Part shown: positions 23,802-34,800 of the stretch, one piece after another | Numbering within the stretch: the first letter of the stretch is position 1 | How the letters are laid out: every line of letters starts with the position of its first letter | Source: Bimuria novae-zelandiae CBS 107.79 | Lineage: Eukaryota; Ascomycota; Dothideomycetes; Pleosporales; Didymosphaeriaceae | Assembly (NCBI GenBank): GCA_010015655.1 | Contig: ML976665.1 | Location: forward strand, 468,231 to 532,230 | Length of the DNA stretch: 64,000 nt | Direction: 5' to 3' | Program-made: the position numbers and the translations under genes | Notes under the pieces: model-generated | Told to the model about the DNA's origin: nothing | Databases searched by the model: none | What the model saw: the letters and a program-made list of their open reading frames with translations, nothing else

Positions 23802-24029
23802 TTATTGACTTCTCGCATAGTCCTCTATATAGTATCTCGCTCCAATTAAATGGCTTTCGTATCCGTCTGTGTAATGTTCTACATCTCGCATTACCTGTTC
23901 TGGAGAATTATTCTCCCATATTCTGTCGTTGCCATGCTTGTCTTGAAGAATAGTAGTGCCGCTAGGTTGCAGGAAGACCTTCATGTCACGACTAGATCCA
24001 AAATCGAGGTAGACGCCGTCTTCGGTCAT
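23802..24029 (-). CDS. Small unknown protein, 75 aa
   Basis: The frame from ATG 24029 to a TAA at 23802 has convincing protein character: MTEDGVYLDFGSSRDMKVFL, then a Gly/Asn/Asp-rich turn and a helical C-terminus ending YYIEDYARSQ. The frame stays open upstream for about 8 codons to a TAG, so a 5' exon joined at an AG nearby is possible. No signal peptide, membrane segment or known motif. It may be an intact small gene or the last exon of a larger one. Confidence 0.45.
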   Translation of the reverse strand: MTEDGVYLDFGSSRDMKVFLQPSGTTILQDKHGNDRIWENNSPEQVMRDVEHYTDGYESHLIGARYYIEDYARSQ

Positions 24030-24466
24030 AGCGAACTTATAAACCCTATTCGTTGGTAGCTATGGATACTCTGATGACCTCCATATGTATCAACGTATCT
24101 CTTCCAGCTTTTTTCAACTTTTTTCAACTGAGTACGTTGGGTTCACTCGCTTGCGAGCCTAGCACATCTATGGTGGAATGTTAGCCTGTGATAATCCGAG
24201 TGTTAACCAAGTTAGTAGGGAGTGCTCTAAACTTAAATAGAGTCACTGCTTTTGCGTTTTGATTACAAGTCCTCGCAAACGATTGACAGTGGGCCCTCAA
24301 TCAAGAATTTTTCATATCTCAACAAAAAAGCTTTCTCACAATCAAACAAAGTCACAAACGGTAAGGTCCATTGAATTTCATACCTGTTCAAGCATATCCC
24401 GTCGTGGGGCGAAACAATTTCTAAATTGCTGCCAGGTTTGATTACTTTTTCCTACACGCCTTGTCA

Positions 24467-24847
24467 TCACCCCTCCTCGCACTCGCGAGCGTTATCTCCT
24501 GCGAGCCCTCCCCCCGGCTGTTGGAACCACATCTTATCTTGAGCTATGAAACAAGGTGTATGGCGGTGTAACATTCTAAAATCGCCGAAAAAGAGAACAG
24601 AAGTAGAAAGAAGCAGGAAGCAGGGGCGAAAATACCAGCATGGTAGGAAGGAAAATAACAACAAGCCCGCAATAGAAATGCTCCAGGGTTTGTCTAATTT
24701 GCAGAAGCGAGTATGCGATGCGTATTTTTTTGGGCCTAAAAAAGCGAAAGGATTCAACGGCAAGAAGACGGGCCTAGAGACGGCGGATAATGCCTTGAAC
24801 GCTTCGTAGGTGGGAATTGTGAAGCGTCGTGTTGTGATGAGTTCCAT
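24467..24847 (-). CDS. Hypothetical ORF, 126 aa, doubtful
   Basis: ATG 24847 to stop 24467. The middle (about residues 55-85) is hydrophobic and could cross a membrane. Codon use and composition are not decisive. It lies directly downstream of the gene at 24873-26258 on the same strand. I cannot exclude a chance frame. Confidence 0.25.
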   Translation of the reverse strand: MELITTRRFTIPTYEAFKALSAVSRPVFLPLNPFAFLGPKKYASHTRFCKLDKPWSISIAGLLLFSFLPCWYFRPCFLLLSTSVLFFGDFRMLHRHTPCFIAQDKMWFQQPGGGLAGDNARECEEG

Positions 24848-24872
24848 GTGTTCATAATGACACCAGTTGAGT

Positions 24873-26258
24873 CTAGGCGTTCCTCAAAATTCTGCCTCCC
24901 TCCGCTTGCTCTTGCTTCTGGCGGATAACTGTCTGGTAGACCTGAAGCTTCTCTTTTTTCTCCCACTGAGCCTCATTTGCTTCAATGACGCGTTTTGCTC
25001 TTTGGTTTTCAACTTCAGTAGCATTGCGATAGTTTTTATCGGCTTCATCAAGTTCTCCTCGAAGGAAGCCGGCGGTATCGCGAGCTTGGATCCATTCTAG
25101 TGTAAAGCTTTGAATCTCCGAAAGATCAAGAAAAATCTCATGCTCCAAGTCGGCATGTTTCACTTCTAGCTGATCAACAGTGAGTTTCTACAGTACTTTT
25201 ACAGAATTATTTGAAGTGGGACGGTTTGTCCGACTTGGTAAATTGCCTAGAAGACTATGAATGGGGCGTGGTTCCAGTTTCGTAGGGTCGACGCTTTCGA
25301 TCTTTGAAGATCCTGCAGGGCTGAATGCGTGGCCAGAGTTAGTAGACTTGCTACCTTTCGAGGAAATTTTTAGATCGGGCTTCCTCTTGTTCATCATGGC
25401 CTCCCTGTCCTCTTCCGAGGAGAAGTAGGAAATGTCTGGGCCCGAATCTAGATCTGAGCCTGAAGGCTCTTGGTACCCACCCGGTTCTATTTTCGAAGAC
25501 CTCCTCTCCCTGCTAGCTTTCTTCGCAGCCGATGAGATCCTTGAAGATTTCGATGCTTTTGAAGTATGAAGGGTGAACGTGAACTGCCCCTCTTTCACTG
25601 AAATCTTCTTTCTCTCGCAATATGCCCTGATCGCCTGTTCGAGGTATCTGTGAAATTGTTTATTGATTGGTATTTCACGCTTTTCGAGAGCTATCAGTCC
25701 GGTCTCTTCGTATTTGAGTAAGAAGCAGTATTGCACAAACATGCAGAGCGGAAGGTAGTTGTGGCCCTTCTCACTTCCACGTCCCCTCAGACATTGGAGA
25801 GCCGGTTCCAGATCAACCTCACCTAGGTCGTGGCTCCTACCTGTTTTCAATGTCTTGCGGCCGGTTATGGTTCCTTCTTCGTCTTGAATTTCTACCACAC
25901 AGGGATTTTGGGACCCATTGTTCGCGCCACGTGCAGGAGTCATGTACATCCATACTTCGCTCTTCTTATCGTGGCTCCAAGTTCCGACGCGCATGCGAAG
26001 TGGATAATGGTACCTCCTCTCCTCCTCGTGACGCTGAATCTCCAGCCCAGTGGCTTTCAAATTGATCTTCTCAACCACTAAGATTTTTCTTTTGATGGCA
26101 TCGAGAATCGCCGTGGTAGAGGCTTTGTTCTCCGAGGTACCCGCAATATAGTTGTCGTCCGAAGAGTTTGGTAGGTTCGTGTCTTGCTGCGCCTCGTGAA
26201 TCTCGACATCTTCCCCCTCTTCCTGGCTTTCTGGATGATTTTCACGATTGGTCGACAT
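24873..26258 (-). pseudogene. Unknown 461-codon ORF with a single internal TAG
   Basis: The likely start is ATG 26258 (MSTNRENHPESQEEGED); the frame is open further upstream to an ATG at 26405. It runs to a TAG at 25188-25190 and then continues in the same frame to a TAA at 24873. Across the stop the text reads SNNSVKVL, stop, KLTVDQLEVKHADLEHEI. An acidic disordered N-terminus leads to a folded central part (YHYPLRMRVGTWSHDKKSEV...), a Lys/Ser-rich linker, and a coiled-coil C-terminus (EKKEKLQVYQTVIRQKQEQA). CAG to TAG by one C-to-T change would explain the stop and is what RIP produces. A 33-bp intron (GTAAAA...CAG) would also remove the stop in frame but is shorter than normal fungal introns. 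No family recognised. Confidence 0.55.
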
Positions 26259-26962
26259 TATCGAAATGGTTGTATCTCCTTGAGGTGTACGCGACGGTTT
26301 TCTGATCTTTGGTAGCTGTCTTATGGGGAACCTTCGTACTAAATATACAGTCCAGTTTGCGAAGCTGTGAAACATCGTGGTTAGCAGTCTCTGGACAATC
26401 ACCAAACGTCCAGCTTGCTCTGTCCATGTGGAAAACGCTTGTCTTTAGTGCCCAGACACAAGACCAGAGTGGCCATTTGTTCACCGCGCATGACCCGCCC
26501 CAGAATGATTCCATACGACGAAACAACACAAGGCAAATACACAGATAGAATTTTCGCGAACGACACATCCGTGTCGTTGCTTTCGCTCTAACAAGCTCGA
26601 CAATGGTGGCAGTTGGATCATGGCCAAGCATTTGCAGGTTCTCATGAAACTGCAACCAGTACAATACTGAAGGAAGCAGGCCTTGGAAACATCCGAACAA
26701 AGGTGTCAGAGCCATACGCGGTGCGCTGAGCCTATGCAACTAAGCCGGGGAACCGCTAACACCTAACATATATTGATCATAGAATCCCTACACTCAAAAC
26801 CTGCCACTACTCTGTCAAAAAGAGATGATAATTACAGGTTTTCAAAGGAAAGAGAGAAACCCTAAAGAGTGTAGGAAGAGTATCCTTCGCAATTATTTAA
26901 AAGATCGTGAGCTCCACGCAAGTTCCCTACACAAAAGCCATGAAGGTGCGTTGTGCACGTCG

Positions 26963-27359
26963 CTACACGAGCGTAGCCATGCCTTCAGTTGGTATACTCG
27001 CTGTAGGTTCTACAGGATCCACAGTGACTATCGAGGACTCCACCTGGCTCTGGCTCTTCGCCGGGTCTTCCTCGGTCTCGTTCCGACCGTCTGGTGCGGA
27101 AGCCTTTGCTGGTGTAACAGGGCTTCGTCGTTGAGTGCCTGGGGGGTGTTGAGTTGGCCCTGTGGAATGCGTGGGCCTGGAGTTGGTACATTTTTTTTTC
27201 AAAGTACCGTTCCCCCGTGCCCGCCGTTGCGATGGTGAACGCGCAACCGAACGGAGCCTGATGAAAAGGAATATGAGGTTCGCTTGGTGGTTCGGTATTG
27301 ACGAAGCCGTTTGCGAGGCTGACTGGATCAAGATCGATTGCACCGTCCACCCTATTCAA
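26963..27359 (-). pseudogene. Unknown ORF with a frameshift at an A-run
   Basis: The first part reads MNRVDGAIDLDPVSLANGFV from ATG 27359. The second part, in the next frame, reads SPVTPAKASAPDGRNETEED and ends at 26963. The switch falls at a run of nine A (plus-strand T-run at 27190-27198). With eight A the two halves form one ORF of about 130 codons. It could be a real frameshift, a sequencing error, or a very short intron (GTACTT...CCAG). No motif recognised. Confidence 0.35.
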
Positions 27360-27703
27360 TTATTTGGGTCGTTGTAGGATATGTTTCCATCCGAACCAAC
27401 TGAGATAGCTAGTAGTATATAGGTCTTTGAGCCACTCGGCTAGGTGGACGACTTCTTCATCCCTGATCCGGCCGTTATTGTTGAAGTCGTGCGTGTAGGG
27501 ACCTGCTGGAATTACTTGAAGCTGGGGAGTTGAGCAAAAAAGTTCTCGCGGAAGTTACAGTCCCGCCGATCTGACGCGACGACATTCCAATTCTAACCGT
27601 CGTTCGGGTTGTAATTGTGAGCATGAAACATGGAAATACTAGACCACACAAACAACAGTAATGGTTTTGAGACCGAAGCGCGCCAGTCACAATCCATGCT
27701 AAC

Positions 27704-27931
27704 TCACAATGCCGGTCCACGTTCGCATTTCGTTAGAACGGGGGATAGGCCTTTCAAAAAACATGCCTTGTCCACCATTGCTGCGGTAGTCAAAGTGGAA
27801 ATGAAAGACGACCTATCTGTTTCGGTTGTGAGGGCCTCTGCCGTTACCAGGCCTCCTGTCACGATAGTTATCGAATCCTTAGTAAGCACTGTCGATGCCG
27901 ACTTCGGATCCAATGAAGTACACCAACTCAA
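27704..27931 (-). CDS. Hypothetical ORF, 75 aa, doubtful
   Basis: ATG 27931 to stop 27704. It is rich in Thr, Ser, Ala and Leu. It lies downstream of the chitinase pseudogene on the same strand and could be its decayed tail or a chance frame. An overlapping plus-strand frame (27630-27956) is equally open, so this call is weak. Confidence 0.2.
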   Translation of the reverse strand: MSWCTSLDPKSASTVLTKDSITIVTGGLVTAEALTTETDRSSFISTLTTAAMVDKACFLKGLSPVLTKCERGPAL

Positions 27932-28067
27932 GCGTTGGCCTAACGCTGACAGTTAGCATCTTGTTCAAAAGTTTCTATGCGTATCATTCCAACGTACCCT
28001 GCTCTTCTACCATTTTGCTTTGCATCTTTATACCATATCCATTTTGCATAATTCAATACTAACTCTC

Positions 28068-30106
28068 CTATATTAATATTAGCGCTTCTCCATCTTCGCA
28101 TGCGAGCGACTCATTGCAAAGAATGTCAGTGATAATGTCTCCGAAAGTCGGTGGCCTGTCAACTGCAGTGACTTCGGTGGTTATATGATCGCTTTCCTTC
28201 AGGCTGTTACTGATGTATCGCTTGAAAAGGTAGGTGGCGCCGTGTGTGGAGTTAGTGTCGGCTAGTCTGTTCTGGGAGCTTCCTACTTCGTTAGCCGTCG
28301 AAGCAGTTTGTTCTGGAAAGTAGCACAAGTGAGTTGGTGCCCCTCCAAGTCGACGCCTTCAACTCCAACCATCCAAGTCAAATATAATGGTCATCGCCAT
28401 AGTATGAGGGTCCCCCCAACCGTTCCGGAAGTCTTCTCTCAGGTCGTCCCATTTGACGCCCGGCCTCCACCCAATCAAACTGTCCCATGTCTTAATTTGC
28501 TCACTTAGCAAGGGAGTCAACTCCATTTCGGGTTTGGACGCTATCATCAGGAATGCAATAATAGCATGCCAGGCGCGAGAGCATCGCATCTCGTCTCCAT
28601 ATCCGGCACTGGATGCTGTGTCGAAGAGGTCCAGTTCAGAGGGTCGAGGCGTGCTACTGCCTGATCTGGGTCCTGATCCACAGAAGCATGCTCGGGTAGA
28701 TCTTGTGCGAACCCCCAGCTACACGCCGCATTAGCGACTGCACTTGCTAGAGCGACGAAACTTACTCTTCCAGCTTTAGAGCCTCATCATGCGGACAATC
28801 GGGTATAAATTGTTTCGTTGAATAGCTTGCATGTGTCAGAGGCGTTCCACCCGGAATAAATTAGCACTTACTATTTCACAGCTTCCTCAAATTCTTTCAG
28901 CTCGGCGCGCCAAGGGTAAGTAAGAGGAGGGGGATCATCGCGTACACAACAGTATGCGCCCTTACCGACACCACACTTCGCCTTTTTCACCCCGATCCTG
29001 ATGTGGCCCGCAGGGCAAGTGATCTCGCACCAATTACCGGGTAGATAATGAGTCTCTTTCGTGTACCGCCGGCAGTTTTTGAAATATGGAGGTGTATCAA
29101 CGCAGCAGAATGCTCTCGCTCCTGCATCCGAAATCAACACGTACATTGTGACGGTTCAGTATAGAAGCTTGGGCCACCCGAGTAGGTGCGGCCCGTGCAC
29201 GTGATCCACGTGATCCACAGTATATAGCTTCGTAGAGTAGCTTCTCAATCAAAACAACGATTGCCTCAACACTCTTTTCGACGTTACATACATATTAAAA
29301 GATACCACCGGTATCACCTCGATCGCAAGGAGGCTCACCTTCATATCCCACACTGGCGCCGAAGACAAGATCGGTGAATTGATTGTTGGCGAAATGCTTC
29401 GGATCTCCACACCTCGCAGGCCGGCCGCCTGCCAAACTACAGAATGAGACGCCTTCCTGAAGCCACTTACATTTTGCGTACGCTGCAGTTCCTTAGATGA
29501 ATGTACAGCATGCACTCTGGTAAGGGTTTTCATGTTTCAGAATGGATTACAACCTGCATTGGTCGTTCCGACTTCCACTTTACCAGAGCTGGCAACAAGC
29601 AAGCTATAGGCAGATTGATTACTATATTAAGCGTTGAAAGATCACCCTCCGGTCAGTGCCAGTCCTGATCTAGTAATCAATCTACCTATCGCTTGCTTGT
29701 TGCCAACTCTGCACTTTACCATGGGACAACCGCCTTTACACATTCCACTGTTGCTATGTCCGCTCCACTCGAACTTCGGTTGCTCGACGTGGGCGGGGCA
29801 GTACAACCGAGAGATTTGGCCATATGTGACACCGCCACCACAATGCTGGCCGTCCCACATCATCTCTTCCGGTTTACCATTCTTGCCTAGCTTGTCTCCT
29901 TGTCTCGGGAGATCGACGAAGCTTTCAGGACACAATTCATGGCAATTTGTCCACCTGCAAGTGTCTTTATGAAGGCCTGAACTCGGGGGCGTTGCGATGA
30001 TATCAACCGAGTTTGCGGGCTGGGTGTCGTCTAGATCTTGGGCTTGGTCGGGCAAGTGCGGTGCCAAGATAGCACTGAAGGCGCGCAGTAGGTTGTTCGT
30101 AAGCAC
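28068..30106 (-). pseudogene. GH18 chitinase (subgroup C type) C-terminal cysteine-rich region, broken
   Basis: Minus-strand segments follow the cysteine-rich tail found after the catalytic domain of large fungal GH18 chitinases. From about 30106: DTCRWTNCHELCPESF, then WSGHSNSGMCKGGC. After a MITE: SGKVEVGTTNAGC (about 29570). Then WLQEGVSFCSLAGG...RCGDP and PPCDRGDTGG (29460-29295), ISDAGARAFCC and CGVGKGAYCC (29146-28871), and WDDLREDFRNGWG...IIFDLD (28589-28375). The last joins through a 57-bp intron (GTTGGA...CCAG) to EQTASTANEV...ITDILCNESL (stop 28068). The GH18 catalytic domain and LysM modules are absent upstream. Frames change several times and the hAT-like MITE splits a Cys module, so no functional enzyme is made. 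Confidence 0.7.
29584..29711. mobile_element. 128-bp hAT-type MITE with perfect 8-bp target duplication
   Basis: The ends are CAGAGCTGGCAACAAGC (left) and, reverse-complemented, CAGAGTTGGCAACAAGC (right). The arms continue to pair for about 40 bases. CACTTTAC flanks it on both sides (29576-29583 and 29712-29719). The 8-bp duplication and CAGAG terminus are hallmarks of the hAT superfamily. It lies inside the chitinase-derived cysteine-rich coding sequence, between a CKGGC and an SGKVEVG segment that are adjacent in intact relatives. Confidence 0.9.
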
Positions 30107-30894
30107 TAAGAAATGAAGACAGCCCTTTATGGTAATATTGGACTATGAAAGAGCTGAAGAGGATGCCGCGTAGGGAGGCTACTACCTTGAAGTTTTAGTA
30201 GGTGCTGGAGGGTATAAGAACTGACGGGCTTGCCTATGTTGGCTATTGTGGGCAGGCAGGCATATGAGGACAACAAGCTGTATTGCTATCTGCAGAAAAG
30301 AGTGTGTGGAGTGTGGAGTCTGCTGTTGAGCGGAGAGAGAGAGGGAGAGCCGGGAGAGTATTTGTTGAGTCCCTAGTCCGTGCACCTGAGTAGTACCTTC
30401 CACGTATACTACCTCTGACGTCAGTCACATGGCTACATGTAACGATTAAGAATATTCTATCCCAGCGGGAGCAGAAGGTTAGCCTATTGCTCTGCGACAG
30501 CTATAGAGACCGTAGTTATAATACCCAAATCATGGTTCTAATGCTTTTTTAAATATGACGATAGGTGACTCTGGGCACTAAAACGTCGCAATCGAAATTG
30601 CACCGCTTTAGGAGGAACGGAAAACCTCTTTATTAACGCTGCGTTCGGCTGGACGTGGCTTCTGCGGGAAAGGTCGCTGAAGTGAATTCTTCCGCACGCA
30701 GGGTACCCGCATTATTAAATGTAGGAAGATTCTGTTTAATAGAGTGGCACTGGGTATATTAAACACGCACTAAAGCCACAATTATTAATAATTAAGTTAA
30801 TTGACTTAGTATCGTTAGCTTAATTTAGCTTAATTAGCGCAATCGGAGCAGTAAATTAAATTAATTAAATTATTATAAAGGCTTATATTGTACG
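30107..30894. other. Intergenic, gene-island edge
   Basis: No supported gene. GC drops sharply after about 30700, where the next RIP block begins. Upstream of the chitinase remnant there is no catalytic-domain sequence. Confidence 0.5.
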
Positions 30895-31564
30895 GTACTG
30901 GGTGCTTAAGGAGTTAAAGGTGCCAAAAGTATACTTATAAATTTAATAAACAGTCTAAAGTTAAGCTCTAGGCGTTAAACTTATATATCTAAGGTTTACA
31001 GAACTAAGGGTTAAGGATCTAAAGTAATAACTAGGTATAGCTTATTATATACCTCCTTTTCCTTTATTAGAGGTAAAGAAAAATCTTTATATTTTATTTT
31101 ATTATATAGCTTCGTAATTATTTTGTTATCTACTTATAATTCTCTTACTATTATAAACTTCTTACTAGTGCTATTCTCGCGTGTCTAATTTTATATTCTT
31201 ACTATAAGTAGTTATTATAGTAGTGTATTTACGCTAGTGCGTTTACTTATTATTATATATATAAAATTACTTCTCGCCTAGCTTTTAAATCTTACTCTTT
31301 TATATTTACTCTTTTCTTATCTGAACTTCGTATACTATAACGTTTTACATTTAGCCTAGTTATTTCTAATTTAATTCCTCTTCTTATTATAATAGGATAA
31401 CTAGCCCTTGGCGTAATACCTATATAATAACAACTTTTAAGCGTTACAGATATGCTATTAATTTTAATAATAAGATAAAAGAAATCTTATCCCTGTTATA
31501 ATTACTTAATTACTAACTTAAAAAGACTAAGCTCTTTAAAAATTAAGCTACTATTTTTTATACT
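30895..31564. repeat. AT-rich repeat related to 61535-61810
   Basis: Two blocks match the window's right side in the same orientation: 30895-31060 with 61650-61810 (GTGCTTAAGGAG..., GGGTTAAGGAT), and about 31135-31220 with 61540-61635 (ACTATTATAAAC, GTCTAATTTTATA). Here they are in the opposite order. It is RIP-mutated and is the target DNA into which the Copia element inserted. Confidence 0.6.
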
Positions 31565-31569
31565 AGGGT

Positions 31570-31811
31570 TGTTGATACGGCAATAGGCTGTTGGATCAAG
31601 ACTTCGTTGCAACGATGTGGTATTGATTTGATTCTTGATTACAGATCTATTGTGGTGGGCTGTTGTGAGAAGTATTTATCGAGCGTGGTTTGTCCCTTGC
31701 TAGCCCAATTAGGACTAGCGCAACAAACTACAGGCAAACTACGTAATAAACCGTAGGCAAACTGCATGGCGGTAAAAGCCGTAGCAGTGTTGCGCAGGTT
31801 TGAAGCCAACA
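31570..31811 (-). repeat. Copia 3' LTR (242 bp)
   Basis: On the minus strand it runs TGTTGGCTTCAAACC...CCGTATCAACA. It is nearly identical to 61965-62206, also 242 bp; the differences I see (about 13) are all transitions, as RIP would give. AGGGT lies just outside (31565-31569), the reverse complement of the ACCCT outside the other LTR. Confidence 0.88.
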
Positions 31812-34800
31812 CTGGCTATCTTTTCTTTTATGCTACATGTGGCCAGTTCAGCCCAGAACGCTCAAATCTGCAATAAAACACAATCTATAATAGTTGCTAG
31901 TTTTCTAACTAGACTAGCGCTAGTGCGCGTCCTCTTAGTGCCTATCTCGCTGCTTCTTTTACAGACTTACTACTTCTTGCTATTATAATCGTACTCTAGG
32001 GTGTTAACTTTAGCACGATTAACCCAGCCTTATACGCGAAGCTTAAGCTAGTTATAGTTAATAAAATGCTCTATAGCTAAGTTAGAGCTAGCCTTAGTTA
32101 TTAAGTCTGCTAGATTGTCACGTCTATTAATCTAGCGGATGTCTATAAGATTATTGCGCTTATAGGCCTTACGCAAAGCTATAATATTAATTATAAGGTG
32201 CTTTTCCTTAGTAGTGCTAAGCTTAATAAGGTAATTATATAAGGAGCGTGAGTTAGTGCACACGATAATAGAGATATTAGGGAGGTTAAGTTACTACATA
32301 ATTATGTTAATTATACCGCTAATTACAATTATAATATTAACTCTATAGGCTATTGCGTAGATCTTAGATATAAGGACGCTGCGAGTGACGCGCTTACACT
32401 TAATAGATAATTAATAAATAATATTACTAGTAAACTTAAAGTTACGATTGCTATCTTTAGTCTTATTACTAAGCGTGATTACGAAGCCTATTTATAATAA
32501 TATGTCCTTATTATTAGTAAATAATACGTTAATAAAGGCGTATAGCTTTAAGTTGCTTAAGTCTAGTAGGATAAAGTTAAGACCGCGAGTAATATTCTCC
32601 TTCTACTAAATAATGCGCTTATTTAATCTAGTAATTTCTTCTTTTGTGGGCTTACTCGCTTAGGCTGCGGCGGCGAGGTCGAAGCTTGCCTTAGGTTAAT
32701 AAATTATTATAATGTAAGCACCTTAAGTGCGCTATTAAATATATAATTACTTATTATTAGCTATTTCTAGCTTCTTGCGTTGCTTCTTCTGGCGCAGAGT
32801 AATAGCGCGATTATTATTATTAAGCTTAATAATGTAGCTATTAAAGTTAATTTACGCGTCTAGTAAGAGAAACTGCTTAGGCTTAGCCTTAAAATATAGC
32901 TCTTAGTCCTTAAGGTCTGTAAAAGCTTTATTAGATAGACTAAGCGTGTCGTTAGTTTGCATGCTAACAATGCCGGAGCACTTACTACTAGCCTTACTAA
33001 TAAATAAGTATAGATTATAAGTAGATATTACTATGTAGAGAGTCTTAGTGTGGTGTTTATTATACGTTAACCACTAATAGGCACCTGCTTCAGCAATGCC
33101 GTATAGCAGCTTAATAATAACTATAACTATGTTTGTTGGATAACTTTCCTTAAGCTGGGCTGGTATGTTAGCCATAATAGTACGCTAGAGTGGATTATCC
33201 GATTGCGTATAGGCCTGAGTGATGTCACGGAGCCAGAGGTACATGCCCAGCTTTAACAGTGATGGTGCTAGAGCGATAATCACACGCTGGCTTGCACGCT
33301 GGATAGTGGGAGACTATGTTAAGACAAGCTTCTTATCGTTATTAGCGTATCCTTAGATAACAAGACAGGACTTTTTATACGGGTGATTAGTAGTCTTGCC
33401 CTTAACTTTATTAATAATGCGTAACTTAAAGATACGGACCTTATTATAATAGTAAGGACTATACTTCTTAAAGTAAAAGACACCTTATATTATAAGGGCG
33501 TTAATCTCTGCCTTTATAGATGCTTTAAATAGTTATTTTAGTATTATAATCTTACCAACTGCTTGCAGCTTCTTAGCTAGGATAAGATTATTACGCTTAC
33601 GTTAATTAAGGTTAACTATAGTAGTTATAACTTTGTTAGGTTTTAGCTTATTCCTTAAGCTTTTTAGCCTACCGCGCTTACGCTTGGGTGCGGGCTCCTC
33701 TATAATAAGAGTAAAATTATTGTTAGAGCCACTATTATCCTCGTCCTTTATAGGAGGGTAATAATAGTCGTATCGTCTGCATGATACGGGCGCACTACGG
33801 TGATGTAGAAGGTAACTTATTTATTATTAATTTTAATAACTACGGATTGCTTATTAACGTAGAGGGCGATTATCTAATGCGGGCTAGACTATCTATAGTT
33901 CTCTTACTAGACCTTAACGCTACTTAAGATAGGTAATAGTAAGATATTAGTTACGTTAGGACTATTACAAGTTGTAAGAGCCTTATTAACTTAGCGCTTT
34001 GCCTTAATTTTGCGCACTTTAGCTATTGCTTTGCGCACTGCAGCGCCGCGGGCGGTAATAGATAGCGATAGTAGTGATTTCTTTAACAGGCGAGGATATG
34101 CTCTAAAGACGAGAAGAGTTAGGGTAAGTCCGTTAGGACCTATAGTGTTATTAATAGCCTTAATAGCCATCTATAAGATATGTTTGGGAGCGGTTGTGCG
34201 TCCAACGTCTGTAGAGATTACCTTATAAGCACGGCGAATAGGAGCATAATAGCGCTTAACCTTGCTAATTAAATAATATGCCTCTACTAAGACTTCCTTA
34301 ACCTCGATTACAAGTAACGTGGCGTTATTAATAAACTTGTTAGTAATAAAGTTCTTGCCAGCATCTATCTTAATAACGTTAGGAGGACTAACGTATATGT
34401 TAATCTACATGGCGCGAAGGAGATCCTAAGTAGTGTTTGCTTAGATATTTAGCATGAATTAAGTAGCTTAAAAAGCTATGGCTTTATTAACTGCGTAGAG
34501 CACTGGTTTCTGATTAATATATATTATATTAATAATAACGCATAAGTTAAAGTTTATGTTATCGCGAATAGTAAAGCGGAAACGGCCAGGTGCTTTACTA
34601 TAGATTTGACACTAGTGACAGTACTTATTAATGCGATTAATAATGTCCTTATTAATGTCTTTATAGCCTACTTTGCTAAGGATCTTGTGTAGTTGTCTAG
34701 TAGTAGGATAGTTAAAGCGTTAGTAAAGCTGGCGTAGCTTAGTCTTAGTTAAGTAGTAGACAACGGTCTCTTATTTATTAAGCAGGAGCCATAGATGTCC

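Noticed and set aside
26242..26715. Minus-strand frame starting MALTPLFGCFQGLLPSVLYW
   Set aside because: The first 50 residues look protein-like and could be a lone first exon, but the rest overlaps the 24873-26258 gene in another frame and no splice joins it to anything convincing.
28453..28734. 93-aa plus-strand frame
   Set aside because: It is antisense to the chitinase-derived sequence, which carries family motifs on the other strand.
34010..34228. 72-aa plus-strand frame
   Set aside because: It lies antisense within the Copia pol remnant; chance opening.
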